DNA of 64,000 nt from Ornithodoros turicata (GCF_037126465.1 NC_088201.1:67850879-67914878), one strand, 5' to 3'. Shown: positions 41,122-51,720, counted from the stretch's first letter. The notes: generated by a model not told the origin, from the sequence alone. Numbers and translations: made by a program.

Positions 41122-41350
41122 CTCTTCAAGATGAACTTCACTACATGGCACGCCCCTAGCCAACCATCATCCCGAATAACAGCGTTCTCGTCTCTGATTT
41201 GTTGAAAACGGGAGGCGTAACCCACCCTGTAGCCGTGCATAATAGATACATAATAGGCTCCGCCTCTCGTTATCAACAAATCATGGGCGAGAACGCTGTC
41301 ATTCGGGAAGATGGTTGGCTAGGAGCGTGCTATGTGCTGAAGATACACAC
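41122..41350. mobile_element. MITE family A, degraded
   Basis: Arms with CCAACCATCATCCCGAATAA and GAACGCTGTCATTCGGGAAG are family A sequence around a CATAATAGATACATAATAGG centre. Both termini are eroded. Confidence 0.55.
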
Positions 41351-41445
41351 CTATCAAATTCACCTATACAAAAGGTGTCACAGACAACACGTTAAAATCG
41401 CCGTTAGGAGCCGACTCGGCGGGCTCGCTTGGTACAGTTCTTAGC

Positions 41446-42143
41446 TCCTTTAAATGCGGCAGTGCCAGCAGCACGAAGCAGAGAGAAAAGGAAAAGACAA
41501 GACGAAGCTGAAGGTGTGGTACATTCACAACAGTAGCATTGCACAGAGCAGACGGAGGACAGTACAGAGCTCAAACACTGCAGAGGCAAATAAACATATT
41601 TGCTTTCCGTTAACTTGTACGCTGCTGTGTTCCTTGGGGGAGCGGCTGTTGGTCAGACAGGTCGGCTTGTGATTTTGAGGTGGAATTTCTCATATGTATT
41701 CATGCGCGGATATGAAGCCGCCATGAGAGAGTCCGCGCTTTCAGATGAAACACTGTCGACGTCCCGACGCCACGCACGCCGTCGCAAGCAGTTGTCGGCG
41801 GAGGAACCTCTCTAGTTGAAGCGTAAGTGTGTCTGTGTACGAGTGAGACTTCAGACCAACGCAAAGTTTGTCCGTAATGCGACAACCTAAGCGGCCTATG
41901 CCAGACGGGTGCAAGACGCAGACAATAGCGGGCTATGTGGCGCACCAGCACATCTGAACTCTAGGAGATTGTGCTTACCAGCAAATAAATTAGCGGTCCT
42001 CCCCTTCCCTCCATCCCACTGCCCTCTCTCCTGAGCAACATGTTGCAGCCTATAGGCAGGCAGATCGCTCGTCTGCCCAACGTTACCCCTCAAGAGTGTC
42101 TCACCAAAAACGACAAACACACCAACTTCACCTTCTATGTCCA
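41446..42143 (+). repeat. LTR-like interspersed repeat, copy 1
   Basis: It includes CAGTGCCAGCAGCACGAAGC, CAGAGCAGACGGAGGACAGT, an AATAAA (41588-41593) and TGATTTTGAGGTGGAATTTC. The whole stretch recurs in reverse at 49690-50437. The AATAAA and lack of coding capacity suggest a solo LTR or a long SINE. Confidence 0.5.
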
Positions 42144-42308
42144 CACTCTTAAAAATGAACTTCACCACATAGCACGCTCATGCTCATTATGCACGGCACA
42201 GAATAGGCTCCGCCTCTCGTTTTCAACAAATCGTGGGTGAGAACGTTGTCATTCGGAATGATGGTTGGCTAGGAGCGTGCTATGTGGTGAAGTTCATTTC
42301 TAAGCGTG
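42144..42308. mobile_element. MITE family A with deletion, CA target site
   Basis: It begins CACTCTTAAAAATGAACTTC and ends TTCTAAGCGTG, flanked by CA on both sides (42142-42143, 42309-42310). Most of the left arm is missing. Confidence 0.8.
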
Positions 42309-42353
42309 CAGGAGGACACCCTGTCGACATACACACACACACATAAAGACCAC

Positions 42354-42415
42354 CTCCCGTGGCATAGTGGTTAGGATGATCGCTTTCCACGACGAGACTC
42401 GGAGGTCAGGGGGGC
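42354..42415 (+). repeat. SINE head fragment
   Basis: CCTCCCGTGGCATAGTGGTT and GATCGCTTTCCACGACGAGA match the head of the SINE at 21509; it stops before the B box. Confidence 0.6.
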
Positions 42416-43136
42416 CGCGTGCTAGACAGAAGAAGAAAATTTACTGCAGAAATCGCTGTGCAGATTGTCATTGAAATGCGATAGCATTTAAGGCTACGGT
42501 TCCACTCCTTGGCAAAAAACGGCCTTCTCTGACAAATTGCATCGCTTCTATATACCTGAGAACATTAATTTTGGTACGGTTGGAAAGCTGCGTCCTTAAT
42601 CTAGGGCGCTGTAACGTCCAATTTTTGACAGGTCGCATAACAGCCATGCTACAGAGCGAGAAACACGACCACAAATGCGATTTTTGCACTTGCATTTAGA
42701 GAGTTTATGTGAAAACAAACAGAGATATGACAGTGTTTCTGTTTGCAGTGTGTTCTCCAATGCTATGCGGGAGGTGCACCAACATCATAATTTTGGCAGG
42801 CGGCGTTACTAATTGACAATAGCTCCTTACAAAACGTGAAGAATAGTATATTTCACATTCTCAGTGCGAGTCGTCCTGCTGCCCGCACACGGCCAAGCTA
42901 TGCGTTGGCGAAGCGGGAGCCTTCCGAGAACGAATCCAGAAAAATCCATCGCAATCGGAACATTCCTGAGGAAGTTGTTGGGTATTTCGCAGACCAATAT
43001 CAAAGACCTGTTGAAAAAGTCGAAATGGAAACTAGCGCCACCTCTTGTAGAGACATGGACCCGCTCCGGCGAGGTAGTAGACGGCTTTTGCGGCAGGCGG
43101 CACTGATTAAAAAAAAAGATTAGTTTGTAAGCTATG
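42416..43136. other. Intergenic, nothing assigned
   Basis: AAATGCGATAGCATTTA at 42476-42492 is the only repeated motif noted. Plus-strand frames at 42836-43123 overlap and have no recognisable domain. Confidence 0.35.
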
Positions 43137-43384
43137 CACTCTTAAAAATAAACTTCACCACATAGCATGCTCCTAGCCAAACATCATTCCGAATGATATC
43201 GTTATCTGCCCTGATTTGTTGAAAACAGGAGGCGTACGCCTTTTTGTGACAATTATGAACAGCATAAGTGTCACAAAAAAGGTGTACGCCTCCCGTTTTC
43301 GACAAATCAGGGCAGACAACGACATCATTCGAAATTATGTTTGGCTAGGAGCATGTTATGTGGTGAAGTTCATTTTTAAGAGTG
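43137..43384. mobile_element. MITE family A, complete, TG target site
   Basis: This 248-bp palindrome begins CACTCTTAAAAATAAACTTC and ends CATTTTTAAGAGTG, flanked by TG on both sides (43135-43136, 43385-43386). Confidence 0.85.
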
Positions 43385-43649
43385 TGCTTTGAGCTTTCTT
43401 TTGCTCTTTGATAACGTAAATCGTATTGAATTATGTGAGCTGATGGTGCCAGTGGTACACGGGGAGCCTGACCGACGACCAATCACTATCATTACTATTA
43501 GTGTCAGCTGATTGAGCTGAAAAGCACTGAAAAGCGTGACCTGTCGTGGCTGGAGTTGGCGCATTTGCATGTGCGTTGCTGCTGACAGTGTCACGTTGAC
43601 GTTTGGCGTGTATTTCATCGTGTGAGCTTACGATCTCGATCTGGAGCAT

Positions 43650-44116
43650 GGTTTTTTGGCTGCATCCCCGGATGGTTCAGTTGGAAGTGATGAGATCGTG
43701 GAAGTCAAGTGTCCTATATCAAAAAAGGACCTATCACCCGAAGAAGCAGCAAAAGCAATAAACCCTGTGAAGTTCCAAAGCCAGGCAGCATTGTATCAAG
43801 GGCACGACTATGACAGCTGCACATCACAAGGCGTGACTTTTGTGACTTCATCGTGTACTCAAAGCAAGTTATTCACGTTGAGAGCATATTGAGGGACGAC
43901 AACTTCTGGGCAAAGAAGATGAGGCCTGCCCTTGTGCTATTCTACAAGGAGTGTATGCTGCCAGAAATTGTAGACCCAGGGGAAACAAGGAGCATGCCAC
44001 CGAGGGAGCCTGAGTGCATCATGACTGCCATCCAGAATCATAAGGAGAACCACAACAGAAAGCTGCAGAAGAAGTGCACAAGGAAACCAACGCATCCACT
44101 AGGCGTGATAAATTGA
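43650..44116 (+). pseudogene. YqaJ-like nuclease fragment, frameshifted
   Basis: The first frame reads AASPDGSVGSDEIVEVKCPI, with the EVK catalytic motif of YqaJ/lambda-exonuclease-type nucleases. A shift near 43820 leads to the frame DFIVYSKQVIHVESILRDDN then FWAKKMRPALVLFYKECMLP. Such nucleases occur in many copies in arthropods, including as the second protein of ISL2EU-type transposons. The N-terminal half and any transposase are missing, so its origin is inferred. Confidence 0.65.
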
Positions 44117-44189
44117 ACCTCCCACTCTGACGCACCTGCACAAAGTGTAGCCATCCACCTTCTTCCCCTGCGGCTTCATAAGTCCAATG

Positions 44190-44430
44190 CAGGATGCCAA
44201 CAGCTGCCTCATAGGCATTCACGGTTGTTGATGCCCGTTGTTGACGTACTTGGCCACCACTAGCTTGTCTATGCTTCTGACGAAGACGCAATCTACAACA
44301 CTTCCCGTACGGGTTGTATTTATCGTCACTGACTAGTCGAATGTTTCCTACATAAATTCCGCGAACCAGTTGTTGTGTTACTTCTTAATATCCATATTGA
44401 CGTCTCCCATGACAATCATGGGCATGTTGT
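44190..44430 (-). pseudogene. Endonuclease/exonuclease/phosphatase-like fragment, downstream part
   Basis: The minus strand reads MPMIVMGDVNMDIKK, then TRTGSVVDCVFVRSID after several stops. GDVN and the TTRxGSxxD block are signatures of the EEP fold in mobile-element proteins. The upstream part is at 48662-48850, beyond the Penelope insertion. The host element of this fragment is not known; Helentron-like elements carry such domains. Confidence 0.6.
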
Positions 44431-44466
44431 AGGAAGGGAGTTGCCTCAGGACAGAAGCCGCCGATA

Positions 44467-44510
44467 TTTCGAACAGAGACTGTTCTTCTTCTGGGCACCG
44501 TCCTCATCAT
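44467..44510 (-). ncRNA. Hammerhead-like core in Penelope 3' region (left arm)
   Basis: On the minus strand ATGATGAG is followed by GGAC, a loop, GTTC and CGAAA. GGAC/GTTC could form stem II. The first core base is A where the hammerhead requires C, so cleavage is doubtful. Penelope elements are known to carry hammerhead motifs. Confidence 0.3.
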
Positions 44511-44928
44511 TGGCATGGTATTTAAAGGGTTAGGTGTGACGTGTTTAAAGGTTCATGCGAATTGTGGGTCAACAGCCCGGAGGGAAGAAAGGGTCCGTGC
44601 GGTATTCTACGGGCGGAGTGAATGGCTGCTTTGTTAGGGTGTGGAGGGGATTATGTGAACGTAGTGATCTAGGCTACAGACCGGTTACAGAAAATGGAAG
44701 GTTCACGAACACGTGGACGAAACGGGACAACAGGCAACAATTGGCAAGCATAGCGAAAGAAAAGGAGGTTAGTGGTTACATGGGGAAAATTCCAGAACAA
44801 GCAAGGTTTTTTTTTTTATAATATTTTGTAATACAAAGTTGTGGCATGCAATAAAGAATGCAGAAAGCAGTGGCCATGCAGAACATAACAGATGATAATG
44901 GGGGTAAAAGGGAAAAGCATATTTTATT

Positions 44929-45849
44929 CAGAGTTCGAGGTAACTCGTTACAAGTAACTCGTTACTGTAACTAAGTTCCTTTTTTTGGTAACTTGTAACT
45001 TAACTCGGTACTTTTGCGGCGTGGTAACTTTCAGAGGAACTCGTTCCTTTTACAGGTAACTTTGTCAAAGTAAGTTAAGTTAAGTTCCAAGTTACTTTTA
45101 ACTCGCTTTTCACTCACGTCCACATATTTTCTTGCTTTCTCTCTGGTTTCTTCATGGCATTTTTTGCCATAAAACGTGATAATCAATCAATGACAGTATT
45201 TTATTGAGGAAGTAAGAACCGCTGCCATTGAAATCAAGCTGAACCATTGTGCGCCCACAGGGAGTAAGACGCAAAGCGTTCGAATAGACCTTCACCAGAG
45301 AAACGTCATCATGACATTGGTAGACAGACTGAAACCGAAACAGATCGGAAGGAGAGGGCTGGGTTCCACAAACGGGCACTTGTTCGCTACCTCCCATTGA
45401 AAGAAAAGTAGGACCGAGGGTCGCGTCCCTTTAAGGGATCACATCGTAATCCCCTCAAGGCCGTGGCTTTCGGGTGCAACCTTGTTCACCTCTAGCTTCG
45501 AGCGTAGTTCAATTCTACCAAATTTTGACGCTGTCGAACACTATGACGTCATTTGTTTACAAACAGGGAGAGGTCTATTGTTGGATATAAAGGAAAACGA
45601 TCTATAAGCGTGTTGCACTCCTCCGCTGGCAACTCCAGGTCTAACTCAACTGCTCACGCGCGCTGCACCTGCGTAATGCTGTTTTGTGGCCGAAGTAACT
45701 TGGAAGTAACTCGTTCTTTTTTTTAAGTAGCTCAGTAACTGCGAGTTACATTTCAGGCTGAAGAACTTCGTTATTAACTTAGTTACATTTTGCACACGGT
45801 AACTGAACTTGTAACGAGTTCTTTTAGACGGGTAACTTCTCAATCTATG
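44929..45849. mobile_element. Non-autonomous hAT element inside the Penelope copy
   Basis: The ends CAGAGTTCGAGG and, in reverse, CATAGATTGAGA are imperfect inverted repeats. ATTTTATT flanks both sides (44921-44928, 45850-45857). Subterminal regions are full of AACTCGTTAC/GTAACTT units. The mirrored Penelope arm near 48131-48145 shows the empty site with a single ATTTTATT (as AATAAAAT). Confidence 0.9.
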
Positions 45850-45882
45850 ATTTTATTTGTGAAGTGTTTCAAGGGTGCTTTG

Positions 45883-46582
45883 TCATTTGTTGATACCGGA
45901 CGGGTGAAGAGCGTTGAACTTGTATATGAGATAAGACTCCCTATCACGTCTGTCACGTGTGGATTTAAACCCGGTTTCTAGAATATATAGTTTAATGTTG
46001 TCAAAATTGTGACCAGGAACGTTAAAGTGTTCGGCGACTGCTTTGGGGAGTTTGTTGGACGTGTCGGTTCTGTGTCCGGTAAGGCGGTTGTTCATTTGTT
46101 GGCCGGTTTCACCAATGTATTGCATAGAGCAGTCGCCGCATTCAATGCAGTATATGACATTGGAGCTTGTGCATGTGAATGCGTGGTTAACGGGGTGGGT
46201 GTAATTGCTCGCAGTGCTTTTGATGGAGTTAGCGTGTTGAACGTGCTTGCATGTTTTGCAGCGCGGGAGGTTGCAGGGCCGTGTTCCCGTGTACGGGGCG
46301 CTCGTTTTGCTGATTTTGGCATTGACCAAGGAGTCTGCTAGGTTTTTTGCGCGTCGGTATGTCACCTGTATGGGATGGATGAATATATTGCTAAGTCGGT
46401 CACTGCTTTGGAGGAGGGGCTCGTGCTTCTGTAGAATGGCTTGGATGTTTGGAAGTACGTTGAAATATCTTGTGATGAAGCTTATTTGGCACGCGTCAGG
46501 ATTTTTTCGGTTTTCCAGAACCTCGTTTCGATCGAGTGTGAGTGCCTTGCGACGGAATTCGGTTAGGAGGGAGTCTGGATAG
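45883..46582 (-). pseudogene. Penelope-like C-terminal part, inverted copy
   Basis: It encodes the end of the reverse transcriptase and the complete GIY-YIG domain with only a few changes from the plus copy (for example HFNVPGH for HFNAPGH). The fragment begins where the plus copy reads GGACTATCCAGACTCC, marking 5' truncation during insertion. Confidence 0.85.
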
Positions 46583-46599
46583 TCCTCACTAGATACACC

Positions 46600-48141
46600 A
46601 ACCTCACCTCACTAGATACACCAACAGAAAGACTCTCGAAATTCCTGGACCACTATTTAAACCATATTCCGACAACACTGCCATCGCATGTACAAGACAC
46701 ACCCCGCCTCCTCAGAATAATCAGAGATATAAACAACACTCGTACATTTGGTAGGGACACAATACTAGCCACGCTGGATGTGACATCACTGTATACTAAC
46801 ATCCCACACAACGACGGAATCACAGCCCTCTGCAATACCCTTTCTACAACAAACATCAGAAAAGACACGGAAACCATACTCGCTTTAATGGACTTGGTCC
46901 TTAAACTGAACTACTTCGAGTTCAATGGCGAATACTACCTACAAGTACACGGTACAAGTATGGGCACACCTGTTGCACCCACATACGCAAATATATTCAT
47001 GGGTTTCTTGGAAAACAAAGTTCTCAGCGCCCTCTCATTAAAACCCACTGTGTACCTTCGGTACATCGATGATATACTGATAATATGGGAACACGGGGAA
47101 CATGAATTTCAAAAGTTCGTAGGTCTACTGAACACCGCGCATAGCACCATAAAGTTCACATTACAACAGTCAACTCACTTAATTAACTTCCTCGACACCA
47201 CAATATCACTAGACAACGGCAACCTCATCACAACCCTGTACAAAAAGCCAACTGACAAACAACAATACCTTCACTTCAAGAGTCACCACCCGCGCCACTG
47301 TAAGGTTGGAATTCCTAATGGGCAGAGTGTAAGACTACGCAGAATTTGTTCAAACGACACAGATTACGCTGAGAAGCTTGACGAACTCTGGAGTACACTT
47401 GCCCAAAGGGACTATCCAGACTCCCTCCTAACCGAACTCCGTCGCAAGGCACTCACACTCGATCGAAACGAGGTTCTGGAAAACCGAAAAAATCCTGACG
47501 CGTGCCAAATAAGCTTCATCACAAGATATTCCAACGCACTTCCAAACATCAAAGCCATTCTACAGAAGCACGAGCCCCTCCTCCAAAGCAGTGACCGACT
47601 TAGCAATATATTCACGCATCCCATACAGGTGACATACCGACGCGCAAAAAACCTAGCAGACTCCTTGGTCAATGCCAAAATCAGCAAAACGAGCGCCCCG
47701 TACACGGGAACACGGCCCTGCAACCTCCCGCGCTGCAAAACATGCAAGCACGTTCAACACGCTAACTCCATCAAAAGCACTGCGAGCAATTACACCCACC
47801 CCGTTAACCACGCCTTCACATGCACAAGCTCCAATGTCATATACTGCATTGAATGCGGCGACTGCTCTATGCAATACATTGGTGAAACCGGCCAACAAAT
47901 GAACAACCGCCTTACCGGACACAGAACCGACACGTCCAACAAACTCCCCAAAGCAGTCGCCGAACACTTTAACGCTCCTGGTCACAATTTTGACAACATT
48001 AAACTATATATTCTAGAAACCGGGTTTAGATCCACACGTGACAGACGTGATAGGGAGTCTTATCTCATATACAAGTTCAACGCTCTTCACCCGTCCGGTA
48101 TCAACAAATCACAAGGCACCCTAGAAACACTCCACAAATAA
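46600..48141 (+). CDS. Penelope-like RT plus GIY-YIG endonuclease, 5'-truncated
   Basis: The frame is open from about 46621 (PTERLSKFLDHYLNH) to the stop at 48139-48141, roughly 505 codons. Reverse transcriptase blocks are LDVTSLYTNIPHNDG, GTSMGTPVAPTYANIF and YLRYIDDILIIW, with the catalytic Asp pair. A Cys-rich linker CNLPRCKTCKH follows. The GIY-YIG domain reads YCIECGDCSMQYIGETGQ, then NNRLTGHRTD with the catalytic Arg, and RESYLIYKFNALHPSGIN with the Glu. Penelope elements use these enzymes for target-primed insertion. The N-terminal part of the protein is missing, so this copy is probably inactive despite the clean frame. Confidence 0.85.
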   Translation, partial: NLTSLDTPTERLSKFLDHYLNHIPTTLPSHVQDTPRLLRIIRDINNTRTFGRDTILATLDVTSLYTNIPHNDGITALCNTLSTTNIRKDTETILALMDLVLKLNYFEFNGEYYLQVHGTSMGTPVAPTYANIFMGFLENKVLSALSLKPTVYLRYIDDILIIWEHGEHEFQKFVGLLNTAHSTIKFTLQQSTHLINFLDTTISLDNGNLITTLYKKPTDKQQYLHFKSHHPRHCKVGIPNGQSVRLRRICSNDTDYAEKLDELWSTLAQRDYPDSLLTELRRKALTLDRNEVLENRKNPDACQISFITRYSNALPNIKAILQKHEPLLQSSDRLSNIFTHPIQVTYRRAKNLADSLVNAKISKTSAPYTGTRPCNLPRCKTCKHVQHANSIKSTASNYTHPVNHAFTCTSSNVIYCIECGDCSMQYIGETGQQMNNRLTGHRTDTSNKLPKAVAEHFNAPGHNFDNIKLYILETGFRSTRDRRDRESYLIYKFNALHPSGINKSQGTLETLHK

Positions 48142-48553
48142 AATATGCTTTTCCCTTATACCTCCATTATCATCTGTTATGTTCTGCATGGCCACTGCTT
48201 TCTGCATTCTTTATTGCATGCCACAACTTTGTATTACAAAATATTATTTAAAAAAAACCTTGCTTATTCTGGAATTTTCCCCATGTAACCACTAACCTCC
48301 TTATCTTTCGCTATGCTTGCCAATTGTTGCCTGTTGTCCCGTTTCGTCCACGTGTTCGTGAACCTTCCATTTTCTGTAACCGGTCTGTAGCCTAGATCAC
48401 TACGTTCACATAATCCCCTCCACACCCTAACAAAGCAGCCATTCACTCCGGCCGTAGAAGCCCGCACGGACCCTTTCTTCCCTCCGGGCTGTTGACCCAC
48501 AATTCGCATGAACCTTTAAACACGTCACACCTAACCCTTTAAATACCATGCCA

Positions 48554-48589
48554 ATGATGAGGACGGTGCCCAGAAGTCTCTGTTCGAAA
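48554..48589 (+). ncRNA. Hammerhead-like core in Penelope 3' region (right arm)
   Basis: It has the same ATGATGAGGAC...GTTCGAAA arrangement as the left arm, with a loop 8 nt shorter. The same base deviation applies. Confidence 0.3.
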
Positions 48590-48661
48590 TATCGGCGGCT
48601 TCTGTCCTGAGGCAACTCCCTTCCTACATCTCTACCGGTTCGATGGATTTCTGCCCATCTA

Positions 48662-48850
48662 CATGGGCATGTTGTGTTCCTTCAATTTGCTGAGTAAATG
48701 AAGGGTTTAGCTAAAAGGAACTTTTGATCTTGGCTTTAGGGGGTCCCGGCGTAGTACATACAGCACGATGAGGGTGATGGGCATCCATGTATAGTCCACT
48801 TGTACACGCATATGTGGGGTAACTTCGCCAGTCATACTGGCAGTCACCGT
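48662..48850 (-). pseudogene. Endonuclease/exonuclease/phosphatase-like fragment, upstream part
   Basis: The minus strand reads VDYTWMPITLIVLYV, then QKFLLAKPF in another frame, then LLSKLKEHNMPM. The last of these joins the GDVN segment at 44430 in frame once the insert and one 14-bp target copy are removed. Confidence 0.5.
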
Positions 48851-48864
48851 CGTACAGTAAGCAT

Positions 48865-49090
48865 CCCAACGAAAGCTACTGAGGGATGCTCGTATATTTT
48901 CTGCGGTGGGTAGTTCGTGAATACCCTATTTCCAGATCAGGAGGGACTGTACACCCCTCCCTCTCCTCTACCACCACCACATTTCCCCTTTCCTTTTCTT
49001 TCTTTTTCACCCCCTCCTCTATTCACTTACCTGGCTGCGCCGAGCCGCCACCCACGAGCAGGCTGACCGCACCTCCCTCAAACACCCTTG
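48865..49090. repeat. Interspersed repeat, copy 2
   Basis: This is the same block order as 22658-22885: CATCCCAACGAAAGCTACTG, CCCTCCCTCTCCTCTACCAC, GCAGGCTGACCGCACCTCC. Confidence 0.6.
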
Positions 49091-49689
49091 CCCCGTCTCC
49101 ACGACGCAAACGTCACCAATTTCGTCTGCAGCCGCTAGGGTGTGTTCTACCTTATTGTCTACTCTGAGCGTGACTGTCTTGGTTGCTAAGGTAGGTTGGT
49201 CATTTCTCGAGTAGGTGGTGGCCCTGGGCATTTCGGTTGTCCTCTCTCTTCGTAAGGGAAACGCATCACAAGCCTTCCAATGTCGCCTTACGTTCCAATA
49301 GACCAGTTTCCGCGGGTGACGTCACAAGGCCGGTGTGGGCAAAACAAATTAACAGAGAGTCCGGGACAATAAGAATAATGTGACACAGTTTGCAAGAAAT
49401 TACCATTCGACAACACCTGAATCAATCTGCCATCACATACGGCAATCGGGAGTCGCGTTCGTGTGGCTACCCACACAACAATGGCGTCTTTTGTTTGTAA
49501 ACGGAAAGAGGCCTTATAGTTGCAGCTGACCCGTACCGGGTCAGTGGCTATGTCCGTAACATGTGCATTGGGGTTCTGCATGTTAAGGGCCTCTATGTTT
49601 GTCGTTCTCCTTGGCCCGCTGCACCATGTTTTCAGAAATCTCGAGACTAGTAGGTAGGGTATTTTATTTTTATTATTTTCCTGTTTTTG

Positions 49690-50437
49690 TCTAGCGCGCG
49701 GCCCCCTTGAATTGTAGATGAAGTTGGTGCTGTTTGTCGTTTTCGTAGGACACTCTTGCCCGCTAAGGAAAAAAAGGGGGGGACGTTGGGCAGACGAGTG
49801 ATCTGCTTACCTATAGGCTGGCGGCACGTTGCTCGGGGGAGTGGACAGTGGGATTGAGGGAAGGGGAGGACCGTTAACTTATTTGCTGGCAAGCACAATC
49901 TCCCAGAGTTCAGATGCGCTGGTGGGCTGCATAGCTCGCTGCAGTCGGCGTCTTGGACCCGTTTGACATCAGCCGCTTAGCTTGTCGCATTTTGGACAAA
50001 CGCGCTTTGCGTTGGTCTGAAGTCTCCCTCGTACACAAACACACTTACACTTCAACTGGAGAAGTTCCTCCCCCGACAACTGCTTGCGCCGGCGTGCGTG
50101 GCGTCGGACCGTCTACGGTGTTACATCTGAAAGCGCGGACTCTCTCATGACGGTTTTATATCCGTACTTGAACAAGTATAGGAAATTCCACCTCAAAATC
50201 ACAAGTCGACCTGTCTGACCACAGCCGCTGGCCCAGAGAACACAGCAGCGTACAAGTTAACGAAAAGCAAAGATGGTTATTTGCTGCTGCGGTGTTTGAG
50301 CCCTGTACTGAGCTCTGTACTGTCCTCTGTCTGCTCTGTGCAGTGCTGCTGTTGTGAATGGGCCACACCATCTTCGTCTTGTCTCTTCTTTTTCTCTCTG
50401 CTTCATGCTGCCGGCACTGCCGCATTTAACTGCTTAG
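49690..50437 (-). repeat. LTR-like interspersed repeat, copy 2
   Basis: It is the reverse-oriented, diverged copy of 41446-42143, with shared blocks such as the reverse complement of CAGAGCAGACGGAGGACAGT. Copy 2 carries extra CTGTACTGAGCT repeats. Confidence 0.5.
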
Positions 50438-50451
50438 CTCCCTCGTCACGG

Positions 50452-50640
50452 CGAGAGAGTTTTTCCACGTTTCGTGGCCACGTTTGTTATTGCCTGGAAA
50501 CATTTCGACGTTATCACAACAGACGTGATCTCCAAGTAGCTGCCAATGAGTGCCAATGAGCGCAGCTCTTGCACGACGACATACCCTGCCTCAAGAGAAC
50601 GCAGTGGGTTACCTCATAAATGTTATCGCATTCATAAAAA
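50452..50640 (-). repeat. Copy of the AAATGCGATAGCATTTA repeat
   Basis: On the minus strand it reads GAATGCGATAACATTTATGA and follows the plus-strand copy at 39517-39700 to the CACGAAACGTGGAAAAAC block. Confidence 0.65.
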
Positions 50641-51110
50641 AAAATGAAACTACCTATACTAGTCTCGAGATTTCCGAAAAGATGGTGCAGCGGGCCAAGG
50701 AGAATGACAAATATAGAGGCCCTTAACATGCAGAACCCCAATGCACATATTACCGACTGACCCGGTACGGGCCAACTGCAATGACCTCGCCCTATCGGAG
50801 ACCTGGGACAACGTACTGCGACATTGGAAGGCTTGTGATGCGTTTCTCTTACGAAGAGAGAAGACAGCCGAAATGCTGGTGCCGCCACCTACTCGAGAAA
50901 TTACCAAATTATTTTAGCAACCTAGGCAGTCACGCTCAAAGCAGACAGTAAGGTAGAATACGCATTAGCCATTGCAGACGAAGATGGTGACGTAGGCCAG
51001 GAGCACGGAGGCGAATTTCCTACTTTCCCCACAACGTCAAGGCTCCCGGCCAACGACCCACAATGCAGTGATTGCAATTTCTTAAATCATTTTAGTGCCT
51101 CACCCCTGTA

Positions 51111-51328
51111 CAGCTTGGGACAAAAGTTTACGGAATACCATGGTGTCCCATTTCTCAATAGGAGTGACACCCTAGCAGTAAACAAGATCGGACACACATA
51201 CTGAGAGACAGATAGAATAACAGGTCTGTAACCCGTTTCTTATTCGATTTCTTTCTGGTAGTAGCGGGAGACAGCTCCGATGAAGAAATCCACCAGCGCC
51301 GTGTTCCGTGAACTTTTGTCCCCACCTG
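51111..51328. mobile_element. Tc1-like deletion derivative
   Basis: The left end CAGCTTGGGACAAAAGTTTA and the right end GTGAACTTTTGTCCCCACCTG face each other. TA precedes the left end, but the right flank is AG. The terminal motif matches the Tc1-like element at 33477. Confidence 0.6.
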
Positions 51329-51474
51329 AGCATGCTCAAGAGCGCCCACATAGCATCACTATGTCCACTGTCTTGCAGCGCCCCCACAACAGTTAAAAGC
51401 AAATTGTATGTGGAATGCTAGCATTGTATGTGTGTCCCACTAACGGAGCACTAGGCTGCTAAATTATACATACC

Positions 51475-51720
51475 GAAACCAGAACTGGGAGGTCGTGGGT
51501 CCGAATTAGACCGCCGTCTGAGGCTTTCCCTGGGTTTTGCTGAAGACTTTCCAGACCGATGTCGGCGCAGGTCTCCCAGAAGTCGGCCCAGGACGCACAC
51601 TAACCCCCACAATCCCCCATTCATTCCTGCTTTCCTCTCTTCATATGTCGACGTTTGTATGCTGCTCGTAGCCACCGTTGCTTCGCGGCGCTAACACACA
51701 ATCAAAAATAAATAATAAAA
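51475..51720 (+). repeat. tRNA-derived SINE, head eroded
   Basis: GAAGTCGGCCCAGGACGCAC, CCCATTCATTCCTGCTTTCC and TTGCTTCGCGGCGCTAACAC give the same body and tail as the SINE at 21509. The B box is changed to GGGTCCGAATT. Confidence 0.7.

Larger units (their letters stand above)
44431..48661. mobile_element. Penelope-like retroelement, head-to-head pair with 14-bp target duplication
   Basis: A 5'-truncated copy on the minus strand (46585-44431) faces a longer copy on the plus strand (46586-48661). The two arms are near identical apart from a hAT insert in the left one. CATGGGCATGTTGT flanks the whole structure (44417-44430 and 48662-48675). Penelope elements often insert as truncated or inverted partial copies. 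An 18-bp segment, CTCACTAGATACACCAAC, is duplicated at the central junction (46585-46602, 46608-46625). Confidence 0.85.
49113..50985. mobile_element. Large fold-back structure
   Basis: The left arm (49113-49655) and right arm (50645-50985) are reverse complements with about 10-15% change. Examples are GAAACGCATCACAAGCCTTCC and CTCCTTGGCCCGCTGCACCA with their partners. The left arm carries about 220 bp of extra sequence (about 49300-49520). The centre holds two other repeats. It may be a fold-back transposon or two facing copies of one repeat. Confidence 0.65.

Noticed and set aside
46009..46582. Plus-strand frames opposite the inverted Penelope copy
   Set aside because: They mirror the antisense of the GIY-YIG coding strand and recur identically opposite the other copy.
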